A stretch of 64,000 nt of DNA, from assembly GCF_900230195.1 (NCBI RefSeq), contig NZ_OCNE01000001.1, positions 310,001 through 374,000 on the forward strand. The letters run 5' to 3'. The notes below the pieces were generated by a model. It ran no database searches and was not told the DNA's origin. It saw nothing but the letters and a program-made list of their open reading frames with translations. Shown here piece by piece: positions 25,195 to 35,169 of the stretch (position 1 is its first letter; each line of letters opens with the position of its first letter). This DNA is from Streptomyces zhaozhouensis. GTDB lineage: Bacteria > Actinomycetota > Actinomycetes > Streptomycetales > Streptomycetaceae. A program made the translations under genes and the position numbers.

Positions 25195-25476
25195 GTGATC
25201 ACTTCGATCGTGCTCATCAAGACCAGCGTGGACCGCGTCCCCGAGGTCGCGGAGCGGATCGCGGCCCTGGAAGGGGTCAGCGAGGTCTACTCGGTCACCG
25301 GGCCCCACGACCTGATCGCCCTCGTACGGGTGCGGGAACACGACCAGTTGGCCGACGTCATCCCCGCGCGGCTCAGCAAGATCCCCGGCGTGGAGTCCAC
25401 CGAGACCCACATCGCCTTCCGCACCTACTCGCAGCACGACCTGGAGGCCGCGTTCGCCATCGGCCTCGACTCCTGA
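25195..25476 (+). CDS. Stand-alone Lrp/AsnC ligand-binding (RAM) domain protein
   Basis: A 93-aa protein consisting only of the RAM effector domain of Lrp/AsnC regulators (ITSIVLIKTSVDRVPEVAERIA, SVTGPHDLIALVRV, STETHIAFRTYS). There is no DNA-binding helix-turn-helix. Such proteins form ring oligomers and can bind amino acids. GTG 25195 gives a start directly at the first beta-strand. It is convergent with trpD, so a tryptophan or anthranilate link is possible but unproven. Confidence 0.85.
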   Translation: MITSIVLIKTSVDRVPEVAERIAALEGVSEVYSVTGPHDLIALVRVREHDQLADVIPARLSKIPGVESTETHIAFRTYSQHDLEAAFAIGLDS

Positions 25477-25512
25477 ACGCGCGCGGGGCCGCGGCCGCCC
25501 GGGACCGAAGCC

Positions 25513-25544
25513 GGGCGCCCGCACCCGTACGGGGGCGGGCGCCC
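25513..25544. terminator. Bidirectional terminator between the RAM protein and trpD
   Basis: A perfect 10-bp stem GGGCGCCCGC/GCGGGCGCCC (25513-25522 with 25535-25544) with an inner CCC-GTAC-GGG. It lies between two convergent stops. Confidence 0.7.
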
Positions 25545-25569
25545 ACGGCCCGAAGGGCCAACGGCCGTC

Positions 25570-26634
25570 TCAGCGGTGGGTCGTGGCGATCCACCGCTCC
25601 AGCGCCGCCCCCGCCGCGCCCGAGTCGATCGACTCCGCCGCCCGCGCCATGCCCGCCGCGATCCGCTGCGGCAGCGGCGCGTCGTCCGGCTCCGCGGCGG
25701 CCAGCCCGGCCGCCGCGTTGAGCAGCACCGCGTCCCGCACCGGGCCGTGCTCCCCCTCCAGCAACCGCCGCGCCACCGACGCGTTGTACGCCGCGTCGCC
25801 GCCGCGCAGCGCCTCCACCGGGGACAGCTCCACCCCCACCGACCTCGGGTCGAACGACTCCTCGGTCACCTTCCCGTCCCGCACCGCCCACACCGTGGAG
25901 GTGCCGGTGACGGTCAGCTCGTCCAGCCCGTCGTCGCCCCGGAAGACCAGGGCCGAGCTGCCGCGCTCGGCGAGCACCCCGGCGAGGATCGGCGCCATCC
26001 TGGCGTCCGCGACGCCGGTCGCCTGCGCCGTCACCCGCGCCGGGTTGGTCAGCGGACCCAGGAAGTTGAAGAACGTCGCCACCCCCAACTGCTTGCGCGC
26101 CGAACCGGCGTGCCGCAGCGCGGGGTGGAAGAGGACCGCCGGGCAGTAGGTGATGCCGGCCTCGACCGCCACCTCGGCCACCCGCTGCGGTGTCAGGTCC
26201 AGGTTGACGCCGAGCTGCTCCAGCACGTCCGTCGCCCCGCTGGCGCTGGACGCCGCGCGGTTGCCGTGCTTGACGACCCGCATCCCCGTGCCGGCGACCA
26301 CGATCGCCGACATGGTCGAGATGTTCACCGTCCGCGCCCGGTCGCCGCCGGTGCCCACGATGTCGACGGCGGGACCCGGCACCTCGATCACGTTGGCGTG
26401 CCGGTACATCGTCTCGACCAGCCCCGAGACCTCCTCCACCGTCTCGCCCTTGGCGCGCAGCGCCACGGCGAAGCCGGCGATCCGCACGTCGCCGGCCTCC
26501 CCGCTCATGACGCGCTCCATCGCCCAGGCGGTGTCCTCACCGGTCAGGTCCCGGCCGGCCAGCAACGCGCTCAGCACGTCCGGCCAGTCGCGCGCCGCCC
26601 CGGTGTCGCCTCCGGCGGGGGTCACAACGCTCAT
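25570..26634 (-). CDS. trpD: Anthranilate phosphoribosyltransferase
   Basis: Second step of tryptophan synthesis, transferring phosphoribose from PRPP to anthranilate. The 354-aa sequence shows the family core: [19 protein letters not shown] for [51 protein letters not shown] and [13 protein letters not shown] 26634 has AGGAG 8 nt upstream; the GTG at 26643 overlaps that region. No other trp genes are adjacent apart from the fused trpE 16 kb away. Confidence 0.94.
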   Translation of the reverse strand: MSVVTPAGGDTGAARDWPDVLSALLAGRDLTGEDTAWAMERVMSGEAGDVRIAGFAVALRAKGETVEEVSGLVETMYRHANVIEVPGPAVDIVGTGGDRARTVNISTMSAIVVAGTGMRVVKHGNRAASSASGATDVLEQLGVNLDLTPQRVAEVAVEAGITYCPAVLFHPALRHAGSARKQLGVATFFNFLGPLTNPARVTAQATGVADARMAPILAGVLAERGSSALVFRGDDGLDELTVTGTSTVWAVRDGKVTEESFDPRSVGVELSPVEALRGGDAAYNASVARRLLEGEHGPVRDAVLLNAAAGLAAAEPDDAPLPQRIAAGMARAAESIDSGAAGAALERWIATTHR

Positions 26635-26815
26635 GGGAATCACTCCTGGCGGTTATCGACTGGACGAGCGGAAACCGGCCGACCGGTGACGGACACCCCG
26701 ACGGGGCGCCCGTTCGGCGGCCGTGGCACCGAAGCCTAGCGGCGGCCGGTGACGCGTGGGGCACCGTGTTCGGTCTCCGGACGGTCGTTCCGCCGAACCC
26801 CGGCCGACGGGGAAA

Positions 26816-26859
26816 GGGCCGTGGCCCCACCCGTGCGGTGACGGGTGGGGCCACGGCCC
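26816..26859 (-). terminator. Terminator of the qcr operon
   Basis: A perfect 19-bp stem (26816-26834 with 26841-26859), loop GCGGTG, followed on the minus strand by TTT. It starts 27 bp after the qcrB stop. Confidence 0.85.
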
Positions 26860-26885
26860 CGGAAACCGGCCCTGCGGCCGCGACC

Positions 26886-28532
26886 TCAGTGGTGGTCGCC
26901 GTGGCCCTCGGTGATCTCCTTGTACTCCTCGCGGGTCGGCTTGGTGATCTGCGCCTGCTCCCCGAAGTACGCCTTGCTGAACCTGGCCCGCACCCGCTCC
27001 AGCGGGTTGACCGGGCGCCGCACGCCGTTCTTGTCGGTGTCGGGCCCCAGCTCCAGCGGCTTCTGCTGCTCGTGCGCCGTGAGGGTGTACAGCTGCTCCT
27101 GCGAGAGCGGCTCGTGCACCTCGACGAACTCACCGTGCGGCAGCCGCTTGATGATCCCGGACTCCCGGCCGTGCAGCACCTTCTCCGCGTCCCTGCGCTG
27201 GAGGCCCAGGCAGATCCGGCGGGTGACGAAGAACGCCACGACCGGCAGGACGAAGAACCCGATGCGGCAGAACCACGTGATGGCGTTGATCGACAGATGG
27301 AAGTGGATCGCCCACAGGTCGTTGCCACCGGCCAACATGCACACGCCGAAGGCGGTCAGCCAGGCCATGCCGAAACCGGTCCTGGTCGGGTTGTTCCGCG
27401 GACGCTCGGCGATGTGGTGCTCGCGCGGGTCCTTGGTCACCCAGGACTCGAAGAACGGGTACAGGGCGATGGCCGTCAGCAGACCCGGGAAGACGATCAG
27501 CGGCACCAGCAGACCGAAGTTCAGCGTGTAGCCGCCCGGGATCACCCACTCCCAGCCGGGCATCATCCGGACCAGGCCCTCGGAGAAGCCCAGATACCAG
27601 TCGGGTTGCGCGTTGGTGGAGATCTGGTCCGGCCGATAGGGGCCGAGGACCCAGACCGGGTTGATCGTCACGGTCGCCGCGATCAGGGTGATCACGCCGA
27701 AGACCAGGAAGAAGAAGCCGCCCGCCTTCGCCATGTACACCGGCAGCAGCGGCATCCCGACCACGTTGTCGTTGGTCCGGCCGGGACCCGCGTAGTGGGT
27801 GTGCTTGTGGTACACGATCAGGATCAGGTGCGCGACCACCAGGCCCAGCATGATGCCCGGCAACAGCAGCACGTGCACCACGAAGAACCGGGGGATGATG
27901 TCGTACCCGGGGAACTCGCCGCCGAAGAGGAACATCTGGATGTAGGTGCCGACCACCGGCACCGCCAGGATCGCGCCCTCCATGAAGCGGATACCGACGC
28001 CGGAGAGCAGGTCGTCCGGGAGCGAGTAGCCGGTCAGACCGGTGAACAGCGCCAGCACCAGCAGCAGGAAGCCGAAGAGCCAGTTGATCTCACGCGGCTT
28101 GCGGAAGGCGCCGGTGAAGAACACCCGCATCATGTGCATGAAGATGCCGACCACGAACAGCAGCGCCGCCCAGTGGTGGATCTGGCGGACCAGCAGGCCA
28201 CCCCGCACGTCGAAGCTGATGTCCAGCGTCGAGGCGTACGCCTCGGACATCATCACGCCCTGCATCGGCTCGAAGGAGCCGGTGTACTCCACGTGCCCCA
28301 TGCTCGGCACGAAGAACAGCGTCAGGTACACGCCGGTCAGCATCACGATGATGAAGCTGAACAGGCAGATCTCGCCCAGCAGGAACGACCAGTGGTCGGG
28401 GAAGATCTTGCGCATGTTGGCCTTGGCCAGGCTGTAGATGCCCAGCCGGCCGTCGGCCCAGTCGGCGACCTTCTCGCCCGCCGGGGCCTTGCCCCGCGCG
28501 GTGCTCTTCCGGGGTTCCGTTGCCGTACTCAT
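26886..28532 (-). CDS. qcrB: Cytochrome bc1 complex cytochrome b subunit
   Basis: Quinol-oxidising di-heme cytochrome b of complex III, an eight-helix membrane protein of 548 aa. Heme-ligating histidines are in RQIHHWAALLFVVGIFMHMM and VHVLLLPGIMLGLVVAHL. The long C-terminal cytoplasmic extension (about residues 440-548) is typical of actinobacterial QcrB. ATG 28532 overlaps the qcrA stop by four bases (28529-28532). It is the last gene of the operon, followed by a strong terminator. Confidence 0.95.
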   Translation of the reverse strand: MSTATEPRKSTARGKAPAGEKVADWADGRLGIYSLAKANMRKIFPDHWSFLLGEICLFSFIIVMLTGVYLTLFFVPSMGHVEYTGSFEPMQGVMMSEAYASTLDISFDVRGGLLVRQIHHWAALLFVVGIFMHMMRVFFTGAFRKPREINWLFGFLLLVLALFTGLTGYSLPDDLLSGVGIRFMEGAILAVPVVGTYIQMFLFGGEFPGYDIIPRFFVVHVLLLPGIMLGLVVAHLILIVYHKHTHYAGPGRTNDNVVGMPLLPVYMAKAGGFFFLVFGVITLIAATVTINPVWVLGPYRPDQISTNAQPDWYLGFSEGLVRMMPGWEWVIPGGYTLNFGLLVPLIVFPGLLTAIALYPFFESWVTKDPREHHIAERPRNNPTRTGFGMAWLTAFGVCMLAGGNDLWAIHFHLSINAITWFCRIGFFVLPVVAFFVTRRICLGLQRRDAEKVLHGRESGIIKRLPHGEFVEVHEPLSQEQLYTLTAHEQQKPLELGPDTDKNGVRRPVNPLERVRARFSKAYFGEQAQITKPTREEYKEITEGHGDHH

Positions 28533-29617
28533 CCGCGCTCCCAGAAGCTCGGTCCCGGCGGCTCCTCGAAGTCGCCGAGGGCCGCGAGATAACCGTCGTC
28601 GTTCACCGTGATCCGCAGCTGCGGCAGGGGGTGACCCGCCGGGCCGAAGAGCACCCGCGCGCCGTCCGACAGGTCGAAGGTCGACTGGTGGCAGGGGCAG
28701 AGGGCGTGGTGGGTCTGCTGCTCGTAGAGCGTGGCCGGGCAGCCGATGTGGGTGCAGATCTTGGAGAAGCAGAGGATGCCCTCGTGCCCCCACTCGGCCG
28801 AGCGCGGATCCTTGATGTCCTCCGGCTCCAGGCGGACCAGCATCACCGCGGCCTTGGCGATCTGCGCGTGGAAGTCGTGGTCGTGGTGGTCGAGGTCGTC
28901 CGGCATCGCCTGCGTGAGCGAGCCGACCACGATGTCCTCGGGGCGCAGCGGCTCGCCCGTGTTCTCGTTGACGATCACCGAGCCCTCGCGCCAGGCGGTC
29001 TTGCGCAGCTTGTCCTCGGGCAGCGGACCGAGGTCGCGCAGCAGGACCACGCCGGAGAGCGGCACCAGGGCGACCGCGCCGAGCATCGTGTTCCGCACCA
29101 GCTTGCGCCGGCCGATGCCGGACTCCTCGGCGCCCTTGCGGAACTCCTCCAGCACGTGGGCCTTGACCTCGGGGGTCGCGGCCACCGCGTGCCGCTCCTC
29201 GGAGCGCTCCTCGTCGGACATCAGGGTGCGGGCCCAGTGGATGGCGCCGGCACCGATGCAGAAGAGCGCGGTCCCCAGGGTGGTGCCGAGCGCGAAGTTC
29301 AGCCCGCTGATGTGCCCGATCGGCCAGATGTAGACGATCCGGTCGATCGGGATGGCCACGTAGGCGACGATGAAGCCGATGGTCGCCAGCATGGAGACGG
29401 TGAACAGGAGGGCCACGGTGCGCTCGGAGCGCTTGGCGGCTCGCTCGTCGATGTCCTGCCGCCGATGTTCGTGCGGGGGCAGCCCCGGGTCGGCGAACGG
29501 GTCGTCCAACACGGCCAGTTCACCCGAGCGCCGCTCACCGGGGAGGTGATCGTCGGACACGTCTTTTCGCGTTTCCGTTTCTTGGGATGAGGTGGTGGGG
29601 TCGCGGTCGTCGCTCAT
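28529..29617 (-). CDS. qcrA: Cytochrome bc1 complex Rieske iron-sulfur subunit
   Basis: A 362-aa Rieske protein with the [2Fe-2S] ligands in CTHIGC and CPCHQS. The actinobacterial form has three N-terminal membrane helices (VALLFTVSMLATIGFIVAYVAI, LNFALGTTLGTALFCIGAGAI, LVRNTMLGAVALVPLSGVVLL) and a charged N-terminal tail. ATG 29617 overlaps the qcrC stop by four bases and the stop overlaps qcrB, so the three are translationally coupled. Confidence 0.95.
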   Translation of the reverse strand: MSDDRDPTTSSQETETRKDVSDDHLPGERRSGELAVLDDPFADPGLPPHEHRRQDIDERAAKRSERTVALLFTVSMLATIGFIVAYVAIPIDRIVYIWPIGHISGLNFALGTTLGTALFCIGAGAIHWARTLMSDEERSEERHAVAATPEVKAHVLEEFRKGAEESGIGRRKLVRNTMLGAVALVPLSGVVLLRDLGPLPEDKLRKTAWREGSVIVNENTGEPLRPEDIVVGSLTQAMPDDLDHHDHDFHAQIAKAAVMLVRLEPEDIKDPRSAEWGHEGILCFSKICTHIGCPATLYEQQTHHALCPCHQSTFDLSDGARVLFGPAGHPLPQLRITVNDDGYLAALGDFEEPPGPSFWERG

Positions 29618-30423
29618 GACTTCCTGGCCTTAGCGCTCCGGGCCCCGATCCAGACCGTCAGGGCGACGAGCGCCCCGATACCGAAGGTCCAGGCGAACAG
29701 GCCCTCGCTCACCGGGCCGAAGCCACCGAGCGAGAAGCCGCCCGGGCTGGGCGACTCCGAGGTGTTGACCGCGTTCAGCCAGGCGATGATGTCCCGCTTC
29801 TCCTGCTCCGGCAGCACGGTGTCGGGGAAGGAGGGCATGTTCTGCGGGCCCGTCAGCATGGCCTCGTAGATGAAGATGGGCTCCACGTCGTCCAGGCCGG
29901 GAGCGTACTTCCCGTGGGTCAGCGCGCCGCCCTGACCCGTGAAGTTGTGGCACTGCGCGCAGTTGGTGCGGAAGAGTTCGCCGCCCCTGGCCGCGTCGCC
30001 GTCCGCCGGGTCGTAGGCGGAGGCCTCCGGGACCGCGGGGCCCGGACCCAGCGAGCCGATGTAGGCGGCCAGTTGGTCGATCTCGGCCTGGGTGTACGCC
30101 CGGGGCTTGGCGGGCGCCTGGGCGCCCGGGTTCTGCAAGGGCATCCGGCCGGTGCCGACCTGGAAGTGGACCGCGGCCGGGCCCACGCCCACCAGGCTCG
30201 GGCCGTCGCTGCCGCCCTCACCTGACCTGCCGTGGCAGCTGGAGCAGCCGACCCGGTAGAGCGCCTCGCCCTCGTCGATGGCGAGAGACTGGGCCCTGTT
30301 GTCGGCCTGCGCCTCCTCGGCGGGCGCGAAGGCGGCGTACAGCCCCCCGGTGGCCGCCAGCGCGATGAGGAGGACGACAAACACCGCCAGTGGATGGCGC
30401 CGTCGTGCGGAGAGCTTTTTCAC
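29614..30423 (-). CDS. qcrC: Cytochrome bc1 complex di-heme cytochrome c subunit
   Basis: A 269-aa membrane-anchored protein with two class I cytochrome c domains: heme motifs CSSCH (C60-H64) and CAQCH (around residue 158). The N-terminus has a membrane signal (LAVFVVLLIALAATGGLYAAFA) and the C-terminus an anchor helix (LFAWTFGIGALVALTVWIGA). In actinobacteria this di-heme subunit passes electrons directly to aa3 oxidase, replacing soluble cytochrome c. GTG 30423 is 65 bp after ctaE's stop. Confidence 0.95.
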   Translation of the reverse strand: MKKLSARRRHPLAVFVVLLIALAATGGLYAAFAPAEEAQADNRAQSLAIDEGEALYRVGCSSCHGRSGEGGSDGPSLVGVGPAAVHFQVGTGRMPLQNPGAQAPAKPRAYTQAEIDQLAAYIGSLGPGPAVPEASAYDPADGDAARGGELFRTNCAQCHNFTGQGGALTHGKYAPGLDDVEPIFIYEAMLTGPQNMPSFPDTVLPEQEKRDIIAWLNAVNTSESPSPGGFSLGGFGPVSEGLFAWTFGIGALVALTVWIGARSAKARKS

Positions 30424-30488
30424 GGATTACCCCGGTGTCAGGATCTTCTGCGTCGGTGCTGGGAACAAACGTCCGGTGCGGCGATGGG

Positions 30489-31109
30489 CTACTTGATCAG
30501 GTAGATGGTGGCGAAGAGGCCGATCCACACGACGTCCACGAAGTGCCAGTAGTACGAGACGACGATGGCCGTGGTGGCCTGCTCGTGCGTGAACCGGCGG
30601 GCGGCGTAGGTCCTGGCGAGGACGAACAGGAAGGCGAACAGCCCGCCCAGCACGTGGAGGCCGTGGAACCCGGTGGTCAGGTAGAAGGCCGAGCCGTAGG
30701 GGCCGGAGGCCAACGAGACGCCCTCGTGCACCACCAACTCGACGTACTCGGTGACCTGACCGCCGATGAAGATCGCACCCATCGCGAAGGTGATCACGAA
30801 CCAGAGCCGGAGGCGCTTGACGTCACCCCGCTCGGCCGCGAACACCCCGAGCTGGCACGTCACCGAGGAGAGCACCAGGATCGTCGTGTTGGTCAACGAG
30901 AAGGGCAGGTTGAGCGAGTCCGCGTTCTCCTGCCAGTACTCGGGGCCCATCACCGAACGGAGGGTGAAGTACATCGCGAAGAGGGCCGCGAAGAACATCA
31001 GCTCGGAACTGAGCCAGATGACCGTCCCCACTGAGGTGACGTTCGGCCTGTTGACCGACGGGATCGCGTGCCCGGTGTCTACTGCTGTTGCTGTCGCCAC
31101 GCCCGTCAT
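30489..31109 (-). CDS. ctaE: Cytochrome c oxidase subunit III
   Basis: A 206-aa integral membrane subunit of aa3 oxidase with five helices. Family blocks are [56 protein letters not shown] and [24 protein letters not shown] 31109 is the conventional start; an in-frame GTG at 31100 lies 7 nt after a CATAAT hexamer and could be a leaderless start instead. It heads the ctaE-qcrC-qcrA-qcrB set. Confidence 0.94.
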   Translation of the reverse strand: MTGVATATAVDTGHAIPSVNRPNVTSVGTVIWLSSELMFFAALFAMYFTLRSVMGPEYWQENADSLNLPFSLTNTTILVLSSVTCQLGVFAAERGDVKRLRLWFVITFAMGAIFIGGQVTEYVELVVHEGVSLASGPYGSAFYLTTGFHGLHVLGGLFAFLFVLARTYAARRFTHEQATTAIVVSYYWHFVDVVWIGLFATIYLIK

Positions 31110-31242
31110 TATGTCGGTCGCTTTTCCGGCGCTTGTCTCGGGGGTGGGGTTCGGTGTGTCAGTACCCGTCCCCCTGCCTGTGACCCCGCCGGACGGAGTA
31201 GCATCACGGCGCAACGGACAACCCCCAGCGGGCGGAGGAACG

Positions 31243-31644
31243 ATGCAGCGCAGCGCCACGGTGCTGGTCTACAGCGACGACGTCAACACCCGGGAGCAGG
31301 TGCGGCTGGCCGCGGGGACGCGCCCGTCCACGGACCTGCCGGCCATCGAGTATCTGGAGTGCGCGACCCTGCCGGCCGTGCTCTCCGCCCTGGAGAACGG
31401 CGGCGTCGACGTCTGTGTGCTGGACGGCGAGGCGGTCCCCGCCGGCGGGATGGGCGTCTGCCGGCAGATCAAGGACGAGATCTTCGAGTGCCCGCCGGTG
31501 CTCCTGCTGATCGGGCGCGCGCAGGACGCGTGGCTCGCCACCTGGAGCCGCGCCGAGGCCGCGGTGGCGCACCCGATCGACCCGGCCGAGCTGACGGGCG
31601 CCCTCACGGGGCTGCTGCGCGAGCAGCTGCCCTCGGCCGCCTGA
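31243..31644 (+). CDS. Receiver-like protein lacking switch residues (pseudo-receiver)
   Basis: A 133-aa single-domain protein with the CheY-like fold. The acidic pair D12-D13 (YSDD) and the likely phosphoacceptor D61 (VCVLDGE) are present, but the switch Thr/Ser is Gly91 (LLLIGRA) and the essential Lys is His110 (AHPID for KPxD). It therefore probably does not act as a standard phosphorylation switch. ATG 31243 follows GGAGGA. It is divergent from ctaE, with TAGCAT near 31199 as a possible -10. Conserved in streptomycetes as far as I recall; function unknown. Confidence 0.72.
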   Translation: MQRSATVLVYSDDVNTREQVRLAAGTRPSTDLPAIEYLECATLPAVLSALENGGVDVCVLDGEAVPAGGMGVCRQIKDEIFECPPVLLLIGRAQDAWLATWSRAEAAVAHPIDPAELTGALTGLLREQLPSAA

Positions 31645-31689
31645 GAGTTCGCCTCCCGCCCCCGGGGGCGCGGGCGGCGCGTGAGCGCG

Positions 31690-32931
31690 TCAGACGCTCG
31701 GACGCAGCCGCCCGGCCGCCGGCTGGGCGTGGTCGTCGCCCTGCTGGAGCGCGCTGCCCTCCAGCCACTCCTCCCAGCTCAGGTTCCACTCCCCGAAGCC
31801 GTTGCCGAACGCGGCCATGTCCTCGCCCTCTCCGTTGACGTGCTCGACCACGTCACCCGGTTTGATGAGGTCGAAGAACCACTGGGCGTTCTCGTCGCTC
31901 ATGCCCGTGCAGCCGTGGCTGACGTTGGCGGAGCCGTGTGAGGCGGCCGACCAGGGCGCGCCGTGCACGTACTCGCCGCTCCAGGTGAGCCGGGTGGCCC
32001 ACTGCACGTCCATGTCGTAGGACTCGGCGCTGCCGGCGGGGATGCCGATGCTGGTGCCGGTCATCCGGACGTTGGGCTCGCGGCCGAGCACCACCTTCTT
32101 GCCGTTCCTGGTGCGGAAGCCCTCCTTGCCCGTGGTGATGGGGACGGAGCGCACCTCCTCGCCGTCCTGGTAGACCGTCATGGTGTGCGCCGAGATGTCG
32201 GCCACCGCCTCGACCCGCTCCCCGGTGCGCAGCTCGACGGACTCGGCCTCGCCGCCGCGCAGGCCCTCGGCTATGGCGACGCCCTCCAGCTGGGAGGTGA
32301 CGGAGATGGTCGTGTGGGCCGGCCAGTACTCGCGCGGGCGGTAGTGGAGCTCCTTGTCGTCCACCCAGTGCCAGGCCCCCTCCACCTCGGGCTCGGTGGT
32401 CACCCGCAACGAGGACTCGACCAGGGCGCGTTCCCGGTCCCCCGCGATCTCCTCGCTCAGCTCGGCGGTGATCGGCTGGCCGACGCCGTAGGTGCCCGCG
32501 TCGGGTCCGAAGGCGACGTCGACCCGGTCGGCCTTGGAGGAACCGGTGCGGAAGCTGTGCTCGCCCCGGCCGGGCTCCCCGTCGCCGTTCTCCGTACTCA
32601 CCTGAACGGTGTAGTCGGCGCCGGCGGTGAGCAGGTCGCTGCTGCGCCAGGAGCGGCCGTCGGCGGCCAGCTCGCCGGAGAGTCTGCGGCCTCCGGCGTC
32701 GGTGGCCACGACGTCGGTGATCCGGGCTCCCTGGGCGCTGGCGGACACCTTCAGCGGGGAGTCGGGGTCGACCTCGGCCTCGCCGGAGGCGGAGCCGAAG
32801 GAGAGGTGCTGGAGGGCGTCGTAGGGCTGTTCGCTCAGCGATCTGGCATCACCACCGCACGCGGTGAGGCCGGCCAAGAGCGGGGCGACTATCAGCGTGC
32901 ACCGGATCGCGATCCGTGTTGAGAGGCTCAT
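31690..32931 (-). CDS. Lipoprotein L,D-transpeptidase (YkuD) with Ig-like domains
   Basis: A 413-aa extracytoplasmic enzyme expected to make 3-3 peptidoglycan cross-links. The N-terminal signal ends in lipobox LTAC (C25). Two Ig-like domains (about residues 45-250) are followed by the YkuD catalytic domain with HGAPW and the HGSANVSHGCTGM motif carrying the catalytic Cys. A Trp-containing C-terminal extension follows. ATG 32931 is preceded at 6 nt by TATTTT, so it may be leaderless; GTG 32937 is an alternative. This matches the Ldt(Mt2)-type layout. Confidence 0.9.
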   Translation of the reverse strand: MSLSTRIAIRCTLIVAPLLAGLTACGGDARSLSEQPYDALQHLSFGSASGEAEVDPDSPLKVSASAQGARITDVVATDAGGRRLSGELAADGRSWRSSDLLTAGADYTVQVSTENGDGEPGRGEHSFRTGSSKADRVDVAFGPDAGTYGVGQPITAELSEEIAGDRERALVESSLRVTTEPEVEGAWHWVDDKELHYRPREYWPAHTTISVTSQLEGVAIAEGLRGGEAESVELRTGERVEAVADISAHTMTVYQDGEEVRSVPITTGKEGFRTRNGKKVVLGREPNVRMTGTSIGIPAGSAESYDMDVQWATRLTWSGEYVHGAPWSAASHGSANVSHGCTGMSDENAQWFFDLIKPGDVVEHVNGEGEDMAAFGNGFGEWNLSWEEWLEGSALQQGDDHAQPAAGRLRPSV

Positions 32932-32937
32932 AGCCAC

Positions 32938-32943
32938 AAAATA
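32938..32943 (-). promoter_or_regulatory. -10 element for the L,D-transpeptidase
   Basis: TATTTT on the minus strand, 6 nt before ATG 32931, without a ribosome site between. Confidence 0.4.
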
Positions 32944-32987
32944 CGAAGATTGCCCCGAAAGGGCCCGCCGCCCGCCGTCAAACGGGT

Positions 32988-33019
32988 GGGCCCCCGGAAC
33001 GCGCGCGTTCCGGGGGCCC
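32988..33019 (-). terminator. Terminator of the ctaC-ctaD-ctaF operon
   Basis: A perfect 14-bp stem (32988-33001 with 33006-33019), loop CGCG, starting 19 bp after the ctaF stop. Confidence 0.8.
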
Positions 33020-33037
33020 GACCAGCTCAGCGACCTG

Positions 33038-33436
33038 TCACTGCGTCTGGTTCTCACCGCGGTAGTACTCGAAGACCCACAGCCACAGGCCGACGAACAT
33101 GACCGGCACGGTGAAGATGAGGAACCACCAGCCGAAGACCGGGCCCAGGAACGCCAGCGCGGCGCCCGCGCCCAGCAGCAGCGGGGCCCAGCTGTGCGGG
33201 CTGAAGAAGCCCAGCTCACCCGCGTCGTCGGCGACGTCCGCGTCCTTGTTGTCCTGGGCGCCCACGTCCACCCTGCGGGCGGTGAAGATCAGGTAGAACC
33301 CGATCATCGCGGAGAGCGCGAAGGACAGGAAGAGCGCCGTGGTGCCCACCGGCTCCTGGGACCAGAGGCCGTAGACGACGGCCACGGCCAGCATGAAGAC
33401 CGCGAGCCAGGCGAAGAGGTGTCCCTGGATCCTCAT
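33038..33436 (-). CDS. ctaF: Cytochrome c oxidase subunit IV (actinobacterial type)
   Basis: A 132-aa membrane protein with four helices ([77 protein letters not shown]), the fourth subunit specific to actinobacterial aa3 oxidase. Its ATG overlaps the ctaD stop by four bases (33433-33436). Placement after ctaC-ctaD fits the usual operon. Confidence 0.93.
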   Translation of the reverse strand: MRIQGHLFAWLAVFMLAVAVVYGLWSQEPVGTTALFLSFALSAMIGFYLIFTARRVDVGAQDNKDADVADDAGELGFFSPHSWAPLLLGAGAALAFLGPVFGWWFLIFTVPVMFVGLWLWVFEYYRGENQTQ

Positions 33437-35169
33437 GCGCCGGCCTCCTTTCCGGTGAGGGCCTCGGCCTCGTGGCGGGCCTCGTTCTCCAGCTGGTCGA
33501 GTGCCGCGACCTCGGGGTGGTGCAGGTCGAAGGCCGGCGACTCGGAGCGGATCTTGGGCAGGGTGACGAAGTTGTGCCGGGGCGGCGGCGAGGACGTCGC
33601 CCACTCCAGCGAACGCCCGTAGCCCCACGGGTCGTCGGTGTTGACGAACTCGCCGTACTTCCACGTCTTCCAGACGTTGTAGAAGAACGGCAGCAGCGAC
33701 ATGCCCAGCAGGAACGAGCTGATGGTGGAGATGGTGTTCAGCGTGGTGAACCCGTCGGCCGCCAGGTAGTCGGCGTACCGGCGCGGCATCCCCTCGGCGC
33801 CCAGCCAGTGCTGCACCAGGAAGGTGCCGTGGAAGCCGACGAAGAGCGTCCAGAAGGTGATCTTGCCGAGCTTCTCGTCCAGCATCTTGCCGGTCCACTT
33901 CGGCCACCAGAAGTGGAAGCCGGCGAACATCGCGAAGACGACGGTGCCGAAGACCACGTAGTGGAAGTGGGCCACCACGAAGTAGGTGTCCGAGACGTGG
34001 AAGTCCAGCGGCGGCGAGGCCAGGATGACGCCCGTCAGACCACCGAAGAGGAAGGTGATCAGGAAGCCGACGGACCAGAGCATCGGGGTCTCGAAACTGA
34101 GCGACCCCTTCCACATGGTGCCGATCCAGTTGAAGAACTTCACGCCGGTGGGCACCGCGATCAGGAAGGTCATGAACGAGAAGAACGGCAGCAGCACCGC
34201 GCCCGTCACGTACATATGGTGTGCCCAGACCGTCACCGAGAGGCCGGCGATGGTGATCGTCGCGGCGACCAGGCCGATGTAGCCGAAGATCGGCTTGCGG
34301 CTGAAGACCGGGATGATCTCCGAGACGATGCCGAAGAACGGCAGGGCGATGATGTACACCTCGGGATGGCCGAAGAACCAGAAGAGGTGTTGCCACAGGA
34401 TCGCGCCGCCGTTGGCCGCGTCGAAGATGTGCGCGTCGAAGAGCCGGTCGGCCGCGAGGCCGAAGAGCGCCGCCGCCAGCACGGGGAAGGCGAGCAGCAC
34501 CAGCACACCGGTGAGCAGCACGTTCCAGGTGAAGATCGGCATCCGGAACATGGTCATGCCCGGGGCGCGCATACAGATGATCGTGGTGATGAAGTTGACC
34601 GCGCCCAGGATGGTGCCGAAGCCGCTGAGCGCCAGGCCCATCACCCACATGTCGGCGCCGACTCCGGGGGACCGGATGGCGTCGGAGAGCGGCGAGTAGG
34701 CGAACCAGCCGAAGCTGGCGGCGCCGTTCGGCGTGAAGAAACCGCCGACCGCGATCAGACCGCCGAACAGGTACAGCCAGTAGGCCAGCATGTTCAGCCG
34801 GGGGAACGCCACGTCCGGCGCGCCGATCTGGAGCGGCATGATCCAGTTGGCGAAGCCGGCGAAGAGCGGTGTCGCGAACAGCAGCAGCATCACCGTGCCG
34901 TGCATGGTGAACAGCTGGTTGAACTGCTCGTTCGAGACGACCTGGGTGCCGGGCCGCGCCAGCTCGGCCCGCATGATGAGGGCCATCGCGCCGGCGGCGA
35001 CGAAGAAGATGAAGGACGTCAGCAGGTAGAGGGTGCCGATGGTCTTGTGGTCGGTGGTGGTGAGCCACTTGACGACCACGGCACCGCGCTGCCGGCGACG
35101 CTGCGGGGGTGTCGCAGCCTGGTGCGACGCTTCGTTGAGCGCGCTGGGGGATTCCTCGACGGAAGTCAC
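33433..35169 (-). CDS. ctaD: Cytochrome c oxidase subunit I
   Basis: Catalytic 578-aa heme-copper subunit with twelve helices. CuB and heme histidines are in [13 protein letters not shown] (His-Pro-Glu-Val-Tyr), WAHHMYVTG and [10 protein letters not shown]; the D- and K-channel regions look intact. GTG 35169 overlaps the ctaC stop (35166-35169), giving translational coupling at both ends. Confidence 0.95.
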   Translation of the reverse strand: MTSVEESPSALNEASHQAATPPQRRRQRGAVVVKWLTTTDHKTIGTLYLLTSFIFFVAAGAMALIMRAELARPGTQVVSNEQFNQLFTMHGTVMLLLFATPLFAGFANWIMPLQIGAPDVAFPRLNMLAYWLYLFGGLIAVGGFFTPNGAASFGWFAYSPLSDAIRSPGVGADMWVMGLALSGFGTILGAVNFITTIICMRAPGMTMFRMPIFTWNVLLTGVLVLLAFPVLAAALFGLAADRLFDAHIFDAANGGAILWQHLFWFFGHPEVYIIALPFFGIVSEIIPVFSRKPIFGYIGLVAATITIAGLSVTVWAHHMYVTGAVLLPFFSFMTFLIAVPTGVKFFNWIGTMWKGSLSFETPMLWSVGFLITFLFGGLTGVILASPPLDFHVSDTYFVVAHFHYVVFGTVVFAMFAGFHFWWPKWTGKMLDEKLGKITFWTLFVGFHGTFLVQHWLGAEGMPRRYADYLAADGFTTLNTISTISSFLLGMSLLPFFYNVWKTWKYGEFVNTDDPWGYGRSLEWATSSPPPRHNFVTLPKIRSESPAFDLHHPEVAALDQLENEARHEAEALTGKEAGA

